A stretch of DNA of 64,000 nucleotides, taken from Agrocybe praecox (taxonomy: Eukaryota > Basidiomycota > Agaricomycetes > Agaricales > Agrocybaceae). The stretch lies in contig OZ024846.1 of NCBI GenBank assembly GCA_964017145.1, positions 2,046,001 to 2,110,000 of the forward strand, in the 5' to 3' direction. Made by a program: the position numbers and the translations under genes. This document shows positions 1 to 13,110 of the stretch, one piece after another. Under the pieces are notes generated by a model. That model was not told the origin of the DNA. It was given only the letters and a program-made list of their open reading frames with translations, and did not search any database. Each line of letters begins with the position of its first letter. Within the stretch, counting starts at the first letter, position 1.

Positions 1-2431
1 AGACGAGCAGTTCCGAAGTCATTGTCTTGCTCTCGGCCAAGTGCAGAAGGCTTCGGGGCAGGAGCGTCGTTGCTTTTGGCAAGAGTCTCAGTACCACCCG
101 TATTCCACTGACCCGGCTTCGAACAAGAACCGACCTTGGTTAAGCTGTCCTCAGTCTCCTCTGTGTCCATTCGCTGTGGGTCCTCCCATGATTGCTTTGA
201 GAGGTCACGGGGCGGAATTGATGATTGTAGTCTGGTGGGATGGAGTGAAACGAGAGTACATGTCGATGGAGAAATGAGAGCCTTAGAACTAGGAATGTCG
301 TCGATGACCATGTCCCTATAATTTACATAGGTTAATACGCGGAAAACAAAACAAAACAAAACATACGGAAAGTCAACACACCTTGCTTTAGACGCCGAGG
401 CACCTTGAACTTCCGCTAATGCTATCTGCGTTGGTGAAGATCCGGTAGGAGCTACAGTATATTTCCCTCGAAAGCGCGGGGATGCACTCGTGTAAGAGTA
501 AGAGTACATGTTGGCTATCGTGATGGAAGACTTGGGAAGCGTGCGGAACAGGTGTGCCTCGTAGGCTGGGCCATACACCCAGGACGGTGATTGAGATGGA
601 GTAGGCGAGGTCGACAAGAGATCTTGGGAGGGAGTAACATCAGGGTCTGAGGGCAATTGGGCCTCCAGATCCCTTCCCTTACCCTTACCCTTTCCTGATG
701 TTGAAGGGGGCGAGGCGGTCAAAGAATCCTGAGCTGGAATAGCAGCAGCCACCGAAGGGGAAGGGGAAGGGAGTATAGAGGCGACCTGTAAAGAAACAGA
801 CGGACCAAGCGGAGGAGAAGTGTTTGGGGAAACAGCAAGGGTAGTCGGGATTGCCTGAACAGGCTTTGGCTTCCCCCTGCCCTTCATCTCCAAATAGAAG
901 TTCTTTAAATTTTCTTCATCTTCTTTTGCTTTTGCTTTTTGGTCTGCCTTTCGTTTCTCTAAGAAGTTATTTGCACAACGCGTTGGTGGCGCTATTGGCC
1001 GGAGACGCTTATGGTGATTGTTGACTTTTGCAAAATTATCTTGCGAAGGGGCAACTGCCGGCGCTACCATTATTGTATCTTGACTGCCATTATGGAGAGT
1101 TGTGGATGGGCGTGTTGCCGTGCTGTTGCCCAAGGATTTTGTCGTCGACTTAAGAGCAATCAGACCGAGGTTAGCCTTTTGCACATTGACCACAGAATAA
1201 GTCCGGGCCTTCAAATCGGGGAGGGTTGCTATCAAAGATCAGATAAGAATAAAAATGATGCTCATGATATTGAAGACAAGTACCTGCCACAGGCTTTGTA
1301 TGAGCTTCTGTCTGGACCGGTTCGTGACAGTGTACCGGAACGACAGGGGCAAGGGGTCCTGCAGGACGCAGACCATCACCCAGCTGATAGTAATAAAGGT
1401 GAGCATCTAGGTAAACATGCAAACATTAAGATCATTGTACTTACCGCAGGTTTTTGGGCCTCCTTTCCGCCTGGCACTAGTTGAGGACCAGACTGGTGAT
1501 AGCGTGTTGACTATACGGTAAGATGTGAAAAAAAGTCGAATAGCATTAATGATTTGCCTTACCTTGTGTTGGGGTATTTTCTTTGACATACTTGTTACTT
1601 TGATGGATTGGCGATGGGGTCTTCGTGGGCTAACATCATCGAGGTTTTCCACCTAGTCCAAGTGGTAAGCAACGACATCGTCACCAGAAAGACAGGATGA
1701 GTACTGACCGTCGTTGGCGATGATTCGGCCATAGGGATTCCTCTGGTCAGGTCGGGAGAGAATGTATGGGTGTTTGCTGCGTATACACTGTGTGGATTCC
1801 CTGATTGTGGATTCTGGGGAGTAGGTATGAGTCACCAACAACTAAAAATTCCCTAAAACAGAAAGTCAATAGAAGGGGACTTACGGCGCTCCAGGGCCTG
1901 ATGAGGTCCATTCTGTGATTGCCAGCAGCTGGGGAAAAGTTTGCTGGCTATGAGATGTTGGAGATTTAGTGCTATCTCGATGTAAAGAGTGAACTAGCGA
2001 CAGCTCACTGTGGATGATACACCCAGGGCGTTGAGCTTGGATTTTTCGGGCGAGGCTGGCGATGATGAAGGCAACGACGAGATCGTCGTGGCGGGGAACG
2101 TCGTGGAGGTGCTAGTCGCTGGAAATGAGTTGGTAGTTGGTGAGTAGGAGATCGCCAAAGAGCCAAGATACTCGCTACCTCTGGGGCTGGACACTTCATC
2201 ATCGAATATTGATGATGAGAATCGAGAAGTGTAGTCGAGGGTATCTGGACCATTGAAAATGGGGATAGGCAAGGCGTCGATATCGACCGCCTCAAAGAGG
2301 AACGGTGCCAGGAGGGTCTTTAGGAAGAATTTGCAAATAAGATACATGACTGATGCTTCTGTATCGACGGTGAAGGACGAATCGCTGGAGCAACCTAAGC
2401 GGTTGAAAAAGTGAGAATTGTGGTGGTTCAC
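1..2431 (-). CDS. Unrecognised Ser/Pro-rich protein, 3' end outside the window
   Basis: Open reading runs leftward from an ATG at 2431 through several short exons and is still open at base 1, so the C-terminus is missing. The first exon (2431 to about 2010) has a short hydrophobic stretch followed by Ser/Thr/Pro-rich sequence. The large exon at roughly 382-1220 encodes a basic Lys/Ala/Glu helix (around KRKADQKAKAKEDEENLKNF), then long Ser/Pro-rich sequence with a GKGKGKGRDLE patch. An intron at about 316-381 contains an (AAAAC)n run and is followed by an exon open to the window edge. Small exons between 1230 and 1970 are in places ambiguous in frame. No catalytic domain is visible; the composition suggests a disordered nuclear or regulatory protein, but that is inference. 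Existence of the gene is well supported by frame continuity; its function is unknown. Confidence 0.6.
316..381 (-). repeat. Intron carrying a short (AAAAC)n pentanucleotide repeat
   Basis: About four copies of AAAAC lie at 342-362 inside a predicted 66-bp GT-AG intron of the leftmost gene. It is a simple low-complexity run with no sign of function. Confidence 0.5.
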
Positions 2432-3017
2432 AAGATAGAAGTATCTGAAGGTGAAAAAACGGAAGTAACGATTTTATAGTCAGTCCTACAGGACTTGGGA
2501 AATAATTATAGAATAAGTGACCGCGAGTGGCGTGACCCCAGATACGATGGAAAGTGACTCAAGAAGATCGATCTTTTAGATTCACGCGTCTGATAAGCAG
2601 CTCAAGTGTTATGAGAAAAACAGGGGCAGAAATAAGGACAGCATCAGGGTCTTTATTTCTCGTCCAAGCGCGCAGAACTCTGTATCAGGTGACCCTTTTC
2701 TTTGTTTTTTTGCCAGGTTCATTAAGGAGACTGGAAGCGAGATACAGTACATCGACAATAAGAGATCTCCAGAGGGCTCGAGAGCAAGTATGCAGAACGG
2801 GCTGTGCGATGTTGTTTCCGTTAGTGTGGACATCGGCATGACGATATCGAAAGAAAAGCATCTGCGCTAACAAAAGGAAATACAAGGAGAAGGTTGGGTC
2901 AAAAAAGGAAATTTATGCATCCACACACACAAACGCGTGACGTTACAGGTGCATGACGTCCTTACCAATTTTGAATTAGCACTACCCCAGGCGCCGCCAT
3001 GATTCTCCTCTCATCGA
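2432..3017. promoter_or_regulatory. Divergent intergenic region between the Ser/Pro-rich gene and SelO
   Basis: These 586 bases separate two start codons on opposite strands and should hold both promoters. No convincing TATA box stands out. A 17-codon upstream ORF in a strong Kozak context (GCCGCCATG at 2993-3001) ends inside the SelO coding start, see findings. No conserved gene is seen here on either strand. Confidence 0.4.
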
Positions 3018-5543
<2,526 letters not shown>

Positions 5544-5744
5544 TTAGTTGGTCAAGAAGTGGAACCTGATGTATATAGGAAACGGTCGACCAAAGGAAGC
5601 TATCTATTAATGGAACAGTATTCGAACGCAATGACTTTCAATTTGAAATGATTCTCGGGATCTTTTGAATGCAACGCAACAAAATATTTCCATTGGGGAT
5701 AAGTTTTAGAAAAACAATGATACAAGATTCCAACCAAATATGTT

Positions 5745-7527
5745 TAGGTAGAGCTACCGAATATCTGATAACGTCTGCAGATGCTAGGACCAACTTCGTC
5801 GTATTGGGCTTTCGTGTGACAGGAAGTGTAAAAGTCGGGCTGTAGCGTGAGGAAAACATGTCAACGGATGAAAGGATAACGGCACGAACAGAAATATTTA
5901 CTCACAAGAGACGCCAGAAGGGAACCACCGAACCATACAGCGTACCTGAGGGGGAAAGGTTCGCGAACCAGGTCAGTTAATTGAAACACGAACGGATTGG
6001 AAACGAACCGTTGGCGCTTGTGTGAAATGACGTCAACTTCGACACCGGACGACTAGAAAAGAACCGGATCAGTTCATCAAAAAACTCGTATTTATAAATG
6101 GAAAAGTGTAACTAACCCTGAGGGCGCTACCACTTGCAGCAGAACTTGCATCTAATCTTTGGTCGACGATTTGCTTTAAATCTCTCTTAAGTCGATTACC
6201 AAAATGCTGGAACATGGTGGATCCTCCAGATAGAACGATGTTCTATATTGATCGTCATTTAGCTCAATGAATTCATACGAGATAACAGGTTGCATTACCT
6301 TGTACAAGCCACGACGAACATCAATGGGTGATTGCTGGATTACATCGTCGACGATTTGAGGGAGGGGTGTCAGGAAATCAGAGGAGTAGATCTCAGGATT
6401 GAAGAAGATCTCAGGAGCGAGGAAACGCTCATAACCGACGTCAACGCCGTATTTCTAAAGCAATGCTCAACATTATAATCCTGAGAAGGTAAAAAAGATC
6501 ACTCACTCTGCCGGTAACGCTATGCTCGCCGTCATATCGTTCAAAATACTTAAGGGGTTCTTCGTCGTACTTGCGGAACTCTCGAACGATATCCTGGCAA
6601 ACGTAGCTGTAGTTTTCCTTCACTTTACTTGCTACCCTCAGCTGATCCTCGGGGGGAACAGCCGCCATTTCACCTCGCTCACGCATCAAGTTGAGGACGA
6701 ACTGCGAGATATCGCGACCGGCGATGGGGATGTGCTTAATCGCGCTTCCGATGACGTACCCTTCAGCACAAGGAATAACATGAGTAACACCGTCTCCAGA
6801 GTCGATGACAGTTCCGGTGAGTGTACGGTCGGTGACACGGTTAGAGGACCAAGAGGCGGCTAGTGCGAGGACAGCCTGGACTGCGATGTATAGACCCTTG
6901 ATGTTGAAAGATTCGAAGAAAATTTCGGCGGTTTGTTCTCTGTTCTCGGGAGGATTGAGAGGCGGTTCGGTCTAGAGAAAGTCATGACTATTAGTAAATG
7001 ATTTCATAGCGTCTATGAACGCGATAGATGTTACGCACGAGAAGGAAATAATGATCCTCTGGCTCCGCTCGCAAGTACTTGAAGATAGTTTGCTCCCAGT
7101 AGCGCTCCATATGATCCCAGTTATCAATCATTCCATGTCGGATGGGATAGTGTACTCCGTATCCAGGGGTCTTCGCATTCGCAAGGGCTTCATCGCCAAT
7201 GAAGAAGTCGAGATCTTCTACCCCTCGTTTGGATGCAAGGTGTCCTGGTTTACTCGGAATAGCTGGCGCTCTAGAGTTTTGAGCCGCAGATCCACGCGTC
7301 GCAATTGCAGTTGGAAATACACTGAGCCAGCAGGGTTTCCAACGTCAGTCCCATACTCACAAATAGGTCTATGTCAGGACGGGCACGCACAAAGATGGAT
7401 CAGAGTTTCCTGCAAAGCTGTTTCGATACTTGTAAAGAGAGACTCATTTGGCCGGCAACAGAGTTACATACCCTACTTTTGAGTAGCCAGTTCCATTATC
7501 GCAGATGATGGGCGCAAGGACAGACAT
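5745..7527 (-). CDS. ARP3: Actin-related protein 3 (Arp2/3 complex)
   Basis: This is the ATP-binding Arp3 subunit of the Arp2/3 complex, which nucleates branched actin filaments at endocytic patches and hyphal tips. The start at 7527 gives [19 protein letters not shown], matching the actin phosphate-1 loop DNGTG. Exons then give the hinge and clamp regions and the Arp3-specific C-terminal part: [41 protein letters not shown], then [20 protein letters not shown] (phosphate-2 region) and [14 protein letters not shown]. After a last intron the terminal exon (5745-5839) encodes the Arp3 tail with [16 protein letters not shown]. Several introns are phase-disrupting, so single-frame reading gives only fragments. 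Identity is secure. Confidence 0.97.
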
Positions 7528-7732
7528 GGTCAATACAGTCGATTGCGTTCACGGACTGTGCAACTTAGTTATGATCAGGGGATACAGTGTTTGGTCCATG
7601 TCATAAAGCCAATCAGTATGACACAGCCACCTAAGGCATTTACTCTCATTTACTCTCCCTTGAGGGCAGTGAAATATCAAAAGATATAGTACACATATAT
7701 TATTGTAGGTCATGCGAATTTATGAAATAATT

Positions 7733-9884
7733 TCATAAGCTCTCCACCCCAAGTGGTCCATCAACATATCCGACTCTTTCCTTCGCCTAATAATAGGGGT
7801 CAATTTTGGTCAATGTCGTCGCTCTGTCCTTACCTGTGCAATAAGATCACTGTCTATTGAAGGTATGATTTCCGGTGCAGAGCCCACGCAGGGAACAATT
7901 TCCCATCTCGTAGGAGAGTTTGGAACGTAAAGGCAAAGATCCAGGGGCAAACTATCCCCATACTCCACATTAAATCGATTTCTAACATGGTTCTCCTCTG
8001 TAGTGTTATCGATTCAGTTTGACGACAAGTTTGAACATAGAACATGTTCGTACCTTCCGTCATTGAGTTTAACTGCTTCATCATCCCGTGTACAATGCCT
8101 TCTGCGGACTCTTTATATTTTCTTCTGCGCTCTATCTCAAGCAACAACTTCGTAAACGCCGTTCTATACTTCACGTATGGTGTGTGGAACGTGTTTTGGA
8201 GTGCCTCCAGATGGTCGTACAGATGCCTAAGTTCGTCCGATACTCGTGCCTAGCAAGAATGACCATGATTAATTGAAGATCTGACGATATAAACCAACGT
8301 TATCATACCTCTACTGATTCCTGTGTTTGTAGCATTTCGGCCATAATTTCCCCTAGCTCGTCCAAGTCATCCAAGACATTTGAAAGATGCTCTAGGTTCG
8401 CTTCCAAAACATTCTTCTTGGTGGCTAACTTGGCACTATTGATGTGTATTTTTGGTAAACAGAAAAGTCTCTCATTCAGAACGTGAACTCACTGGTAGCC
8501 ATCGATAGTATCCGCGCTTTGTTCCATTTCGTGCATGATGGCGTGGAGCTCTTCTGTATCTCTGTTCATGGCTTAAAAAATCGAGTTCAAAAATCCTCTC
8601 AAATCATAGAATGATTTAATCGATCTTACTTTGGAGTTCCTCCTCACTGAACGTTTCCCCGTTTTCGATGTCTTTCAAAGCACTTTCCATTCCATCATAA
8701 TGACTTGCCAAGCTCTCCAGCAACGAAGCCATAGTATGAGCAAGGTTTTCTTGCTCTATGATAATATCCTGGATGCGCTTGAGAGCTTCAGCGTCGCTCA
8801 CATCTGGAAAGGGTAGTTGTGCACGAATTTTCTGTATAGTACGACTCAGAATCTCCGGGTAGTCCTCAGTCTTTCCGAGTACATCCTGTAAATTGGTTTA
8901 AGCATATGGGCCGAAACTTTGGTTATAGCTCGTCGCAACAAACTTACGTCTAATGCAGACCGGTCGTTCTCAATGGTCTCCATAACATTTTCAATAGCTT
9001 GATCATCCACGAAATCACGTAGAGTCTTCCAATGCTTTCTATCGTGCCTTTTCTTACGTTGTCCTTCTCCGTTTGAGTGACTCATTTTTGCTTTCCCCCT
9101 GTTCTGTACTTGACTGTGATTGAGGCCTCCGTGATCTCCGTACCGTCGAACAGAACCATTTCTACGAATGGTATCGGATGGAGATACAGGCGATGTTGAA
9201 GATTGAGGACTTTTCAAAGAGCTACTTTCCCCTCCATATTTACGGCCGTTTGGGCTTGTTCCTGGAGTGGTAAGATCGTGTTTGCTGGCTTTATGGTTAC
9301 TGCCATTGCCCATTTCGGCTTCCAAGTCAGCGGAGTGTTGACTACCAAAGAGCGACGAGTCCGAAGATTGTTGATGAAACTCTGGTGGAACAACTTGTGC
9401 GCCTAGAGATTCAAGAATGTCGTCTAGAGCGTCACTATGTCTAGTACGCTCCGTGTCCCATTCCTGATAATTATCCATTTAGATGGTGCACTGCGTGAGC
9501 AAGAAGGTCAGCTTACCTTGACCTGCCTCAACAAATGGGCTCGCTTCTCTTCGATAGTTTTGGCAACACTCGCTGCGAGCTAAGGCAGAAAACCCATAAG
9601 CATACCAGATAAGATCCTTCAAGTTGCGTCCACACCTGCAGCTGCTCGACTACTGCTTCCACGACCCAGCGAACCTTAGCGTCAAGAGCCAGGACATCCA
9701 CGGAATCTTGTGCAGACGCGTTTGACGCGCTATGCGCTTTTGTACAGAGGTATTCGCCATGTTGAAGCGCCTTCTTTGATTGAAGTACAAGTGACACGAG
9801 ATGTGGTTGGTTTGAGAGATTCATTGTCCCCATCACCGGCGTGGTAAGCTGACTCGGAGAAGTCGAGACAAAGGCATTGGACAT
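7733..9884 (-). CDS. ATG17: Autophagy scaffold protein Atg17
   Basis: Atg17 is the crescent-shaped coiled-coil scaffold of the Atg1 kinase complex at the phagophore assembly site. The N-terminal exon from 9884 has LVSLVLQSKKALQHGEYLC and SVDVLALDAKVRWVVEAVVEQL, typical of fungal Atg17. Later exons give EWDTERTRHSDALDDILESLG, then a Ser/Gly/Lys-rich disordered insertion (about 9070-9390), KHWKTLRDFVDDQAIE, HTMASLLESLASHYDGMESAL, and long helices. The C-terminal exons carry PLDLCLYVPNSPTRWEIVP, the usual Atg17 ending, and after a short intron (GCACAG|GT...AG) stop at 7733. The disordered insertion between the first and second helical blocks makes it longer than yeast Atg17. It lies 206 bp downstream of the ARP3 start codon on the same strand, so ATG17 ends close to the ARP3 promoter. 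Confidence 0.9.
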
Positions 9885-10160
9885 ATTCGTGATCAGTTGG
9901 ACCGGAAAGATAGTAACCCAGGGTATACGATGATTATAAGGCGTATTCTGGCCAAGTTCCGCGTTGGTTCCTTGAAGCTCCTAAAAGAGTCATGATGATT
10001 AGAGCCACCACCGGATCACAATGTACCGCCGCACCGGCGTCCGGCAAGCACTCCGAACTCAAAAGGGATGCACCTAGATTCACAGTGCACTTTTATAGCT
10101 GTTTACTTCGAACTCGTTCTCACTCGTTGGTATCACTCAGCCATGTTGAGCCGAGATAAG
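9885..10160. other. ATG17 upstream region
   Basis: These 276 bases lie between the ATG17 start and the decayed gene. They presumably hold the ATG17 promoter; no motif can be singled out and no coding sequence is evident. Confidence 0.3.
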
Positions 10161-10699
10161 TCACACGCGGTGTAATATATATTCGAGGATAGTATGGTCA
10201 ATGTTATACATGTCTATAGTTACAGCCGTAGTGAACTCGTGTAAGGCGGCTAGTAGTTTGGGCGAGCGGTAGACAGTAAATCTCGTCACGGCCGCCCACA
10301 ATCGCTCGAAAACAGCAGCTTTTTCTATGACGTCGTGTGCATTCGTATCCAGTAGTTGACAGTTTGTCAATCACGAATCTAGGTATCGAAGTGCGGAATT
10401 TAGATAACATCGCGCACGTTCCACGTCCCCAATTTTTTTTAGGTCGACATAATCCAGCACCAGAAGGTAAATCACTTGGGGATGGCGCGGAATTTCACCG
10501 GAGTTTCTGCCGGCCAACACCTGCGTGGACGACAAAGAAGACGAAGAGAATTTCAGAGGATAAACCCAGGTTGTCGTAATAGAACGTCCAAACGTTTTAC
10601 GCCCGACTTCATGAATGTTTTACGGCCTTCTCGAAACACCTGGCAAATGCTCTGTTGTCGATAGCCTGAAGTTCGACATTGCATTACTCCGGTTAACTA

Positions 10700-10736
10700 T
10701 GGTGCACCTTACCTAGTCACCACCAAAAAGTGACAA
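10700..10736 (+). repeat. Left terminal inverted repeat
   Basis: 37-base left end of the transposon, starting with the palindrome-containing TGGTGCACC. It matches the right end with two mismatches. Confidence 0.85.
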
Positions 10737-10977
10737 AGTTTATGGCGTCGGCAAAATTTCCCCTTTTTCTTATTCCTTTTGGGAAAACACTCCATTTGAC
10801 AAGGGGAACAAATCTGCTAGACCGTTTTTTGATTGGTCAAAAACTGACGGAGTTATAAAATTCAGTGTCACCAAATTGGCCAGATAAGATAAGATAGACC
10901 ATATATAGTAATTTAGACTATTTATAGTGACACCTATTACTTAATCAAATCGCCTGTAACCAAAATGTTGATTGCTT

Positions 10978-11355
10978 TTAGCCAACTTTAGTCTTCTTCC
11001 AGTCCATTTTTGTGAGATTTTTGCCCGTAATCAACTCAATTGCATGTAGGGTTGGATTCTCTTTCACCGCCGTGACGACGTGCTTGGCTATTTGAGACTG
11101 CTCGTGCTCATATGCCACCTTCAAACTCCGCAATAATAAATTGTCCTTCAACTCCTCTATTTCTTCGTCGCTTGAATCACCCCACTCTGACCAGTCGGAT
11201 TGCGCATAGCCAGCCCACGATGTTTCGAGTTCGTCGTTTTCCGAATTTTCCGACTCGGAAGATATTTCCAGTGCCTTCCTCGCTATGATCTTTTTTGCTT
11301 TTCCCTCTTGTGCTTGTGCTGCTGCTTGCAATTGAGATTTCTTACGACAGGCCAT
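10978..11355 (-). CDS. Small ORF inside the transposon, function unknown
   Basis: An uninterrupted 125-codon ORF starts MACRKKSQLQAAAQAQEGKA, passes through a strongly acidic Ser/Glu/Asp stretch (SSESENSENDELE), and ends with a helical Lys-containing segment (LKDNLLLRSLKVAYEHEQSQ) before the stop at 10978. It occupies the centre of the element and contains no recognisable catalytic motif. A reasonable reading is that it is the first exon or N-terminal part of a transposase whose catalytic part was deleted, or a small accessory protein that the element carries. Both are inference. The ORF is intact, which is notable for so short an element. Confidence 0.5.
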   Translation of the reverse strand: MACRKKSQLQAAAQAQEGKAKKIIARKALEISSESENSENDELETSWAGYAQSDWSEWGDSSDEEIEELKDNLLLRSLKVAYEHEQSQIAKHVVTAVKENPTLHAIELITGKNLTKMDWKKTKVG

Positions 11356-11550
11356 GATTATTGGTGGACTTCCTTAGCAATTTTCCTCCCTAATGTTTCT
11401 GTATACCCCAAAATTTTCTAGACTACTTTTGTACAAATAAAACATATAGATTTGATTGACCGAACCTTGTTGGTGCTTGAAATTTTTGCCCGTACCCTCC
11501 GGCACAGTGGGGTTAGGGGTAGTCAATTTGTACCTCGACCAATTTGGCGG

Positions 11551-11587
11551 CTGTCATTTTTTAGTGGTGACTAGGTAAGGTGCACCA
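11551..11587 (-). repeat. Right terminal inverted repeat
   Basis: Inverted copy of the left end, finishing ...GGTAAGGTGCACCA and followed by the TA target duplicate. Confidence 0.85.
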
Positions 11588-12483
11588 TATACCGCACGTT
11601 AATGTGAGGTTGACTTTGCCGTGAGATGTATATAACGTGCGTGGGATCCTGAGTAGATGGAAGATAATAGCACAGCTCCGGGTCCAGGAGTAAACGCAAA
11701 ATACCGAGAATCGCCATGGGTCATCACAGATATAATTGTGCATGGTTCTTGGTGGGAATATGGGTATTCGTAGACTCGTAGGAGCCCTCGTCGACTCCAC
11801 TGACAAACGTGATTGGAGCTCGGAGTGCTAATAGTTAGCTATGCTTGACAAGAGAAATGGTACTTAACAGTTAAGGTGGCAGTATTCGAAGCAAACCTGT
11901 AAACGGGCAGTGGGTAGTAATACTGAGCACATATCAAAGGGGTTTACGCACAACTCGTTGCAGTCAATGTCAAATGACACGATTGCACGGATAACAATAG
12001 CGCGATGTCCAGAGGTTCGCAGCATATCAACAATTTCCTTTAACCGGACCCTTAAGTCAAGTTATGTGCGCATATTTCCTTCCTATTGCCTTCAATTTGT
12101 ATAGTAGATATTCGTCATGCACGGGTGGTTTGCCGTTATCGGAGTTTAATGAGAACTTAGCGCATGTGTGTTAACAGTAGTCCAGGACGTTCAAGGGCAT
12201 AGTGCACCATCTGCGATCCGACATCACACTATCAAATCAATCGGAATCAGAAATAAATCAAACCAACGCTGAGGAGAAACGTACAAATCAGGAGAACAAT
12301 GTATGTTTCTTCTGACTCGGACATCAGATAAGTAGTAGTGTCGCCAACTGGAGTCAGCCTATTAAGCGCAAGCCCGCGGGTGCATCGATGTAGCTGACAA
12401 AGCTGGTCAAGGAAGTCAGTTGTCGTATCCGCCGGCCGGTCGTACGTAAATTCCAGTAGTTTCGATATTTGCATTTGAGGCAT

Positions 12484-13110
12484 CTAGTATTCGATAGTGT
12501 TACACAAGATAAACAGATTGTAACAGATAATTGTGCCGACGTTTCCTGTATAGGCGATTAAGAAACGACAAACAGATAAAAATTGGCGGGAGAAATGCTA
12601 AAAGAAAAAGAAAAGAAGGAACGTGGAATGATGAACTTGTTTTGCTCTTCTGCTAGAGAGGGACAAACAAGGGTAAGACAATAAGGAGAGAGAAACCCAT
12701 GCTAAGATGAATATAACAGAAAAAAAAGAATGTAGAAAATGTTCAAGCACAATGCAAGTAAATCACAAATAGGTTGAGTGACGGGTCGTAGTAATGTTGG
12801 AGGAAGGATGGTCGGGGTACTGTACATGTCGAGCGAATTGGATATACAACTTGCAGAGTTAGTCCAGATCTTCCAGGAGGCGATCAGGAAATCTGGGCTT
12901 GATAATAAATGTTCACGCCATAGACAAAAGGGGAGAATTTGGATGACCCGGATAAATCCTTCGAAGTTGCGTTGCTGTATATAAAGACATGAGGATGGGT
13001 GTGTGGTGGTACAATTGAGCTTCATAGACAAAGATGTGACTGGAGATGAGGAAGCAAATAAGACGTCCGATCTAATGATGATATAATAAGGGAAACGAAG
13101 GTATCATGCA
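12484..13110. other. Intergenic region downstream of the LAMMER kinase
   Basis: Purine-rich stretches (12600-12740) and no supported gene. It probably contains the 3' untranslated region of the kinase and the upstream region of the decayed gene. Confidence 0.4.

Larger units (their letters stand above)
10700..11587. mobile_element. 888-bp DNA transposon with 37-bp terminal inverted repeats and TA duplication
   Basis: The left end reads TGGTGCACCTTACCTAGTCA... from 10700 and the right end is its inverse ending at 11587. The two 37-base ends differ at only two positions. The dinucleotide TA flanks both ends (10698-10699 and 11588-11589), as for Tc1/mariner-type cut-and-paste insertion; a 3-bp duplication as in PIF/Harbinger cannot be wholly excluded because the ends are palindromic (GGTGCACC). 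A weak subterminal inverted match (CCAAATTGGCC near 10868 versus GACCAATTTGGCGG near 11537) also exists. No DDE transposase domain is visible, so this is a non-autonomous copy, yet it keeps one 125-codon ORF. Confidence 0.85.
10161..12483 (-). pseudogene. Decayed hypothetical gene interrupted by a DNA transposon
   Basis: Protein-like segments run leftward on both sides of the inserted element. On the right side an ATG at 12483 starts an exon with SKLLEFTYDRPADTTTDFL and RGLALNRLTPVGDTTTYL. At about 12060-11900 there is an open segment with RLKEIVDMLRTSGHRAIVIRA. On the left side, starting just beyond the element, one exon reads CNVELQAIDNRAFARCFEKA. It joins through a clean GT...CACGCAG intron to an exon with RHPQVIYLLVLDYVDLKKIG and ERARCYLNSALRYLDS. 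That exon is cut by an in-frame TGA, after which the same frame continues with KAAVFERLWAAVTRFTVYRSP up to a TAA ending at 10161. The helical character resembles TPR repeats or the middle region of fungal Zn-cluster regulators, but neither assignment is secure. The in-frame stop and the insertion both point to a dead gene. Confidence 0.42.

Noticed and set aside
1011..1484. 157-codon plus-strand ORF in the leftmost gene
   Set aside because: The minus strand has a longer, continuous and more protein-like frame across the same bases.
5638..5859. ORF near the ARP3 3' end
   Set aside because: It is the out-of-frame reading of the true last ARP3 exon (5745-5839) plus intron sequence.
9481..9500. 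GGTGCAC sequence resembling the transposon end, in an ATG17 intron; a similar one near 12199
   Set aside because: Only seven to nine bases match the terminal repeat, with no partner end or TA duplication.
12702..13031. 109-codon minus-strand ORF downstream of the LAMMER kinase
   Set aside because: Hydrophobic composition comes from a purine-rich stretch on the opposite strand; likely 3' UTR.
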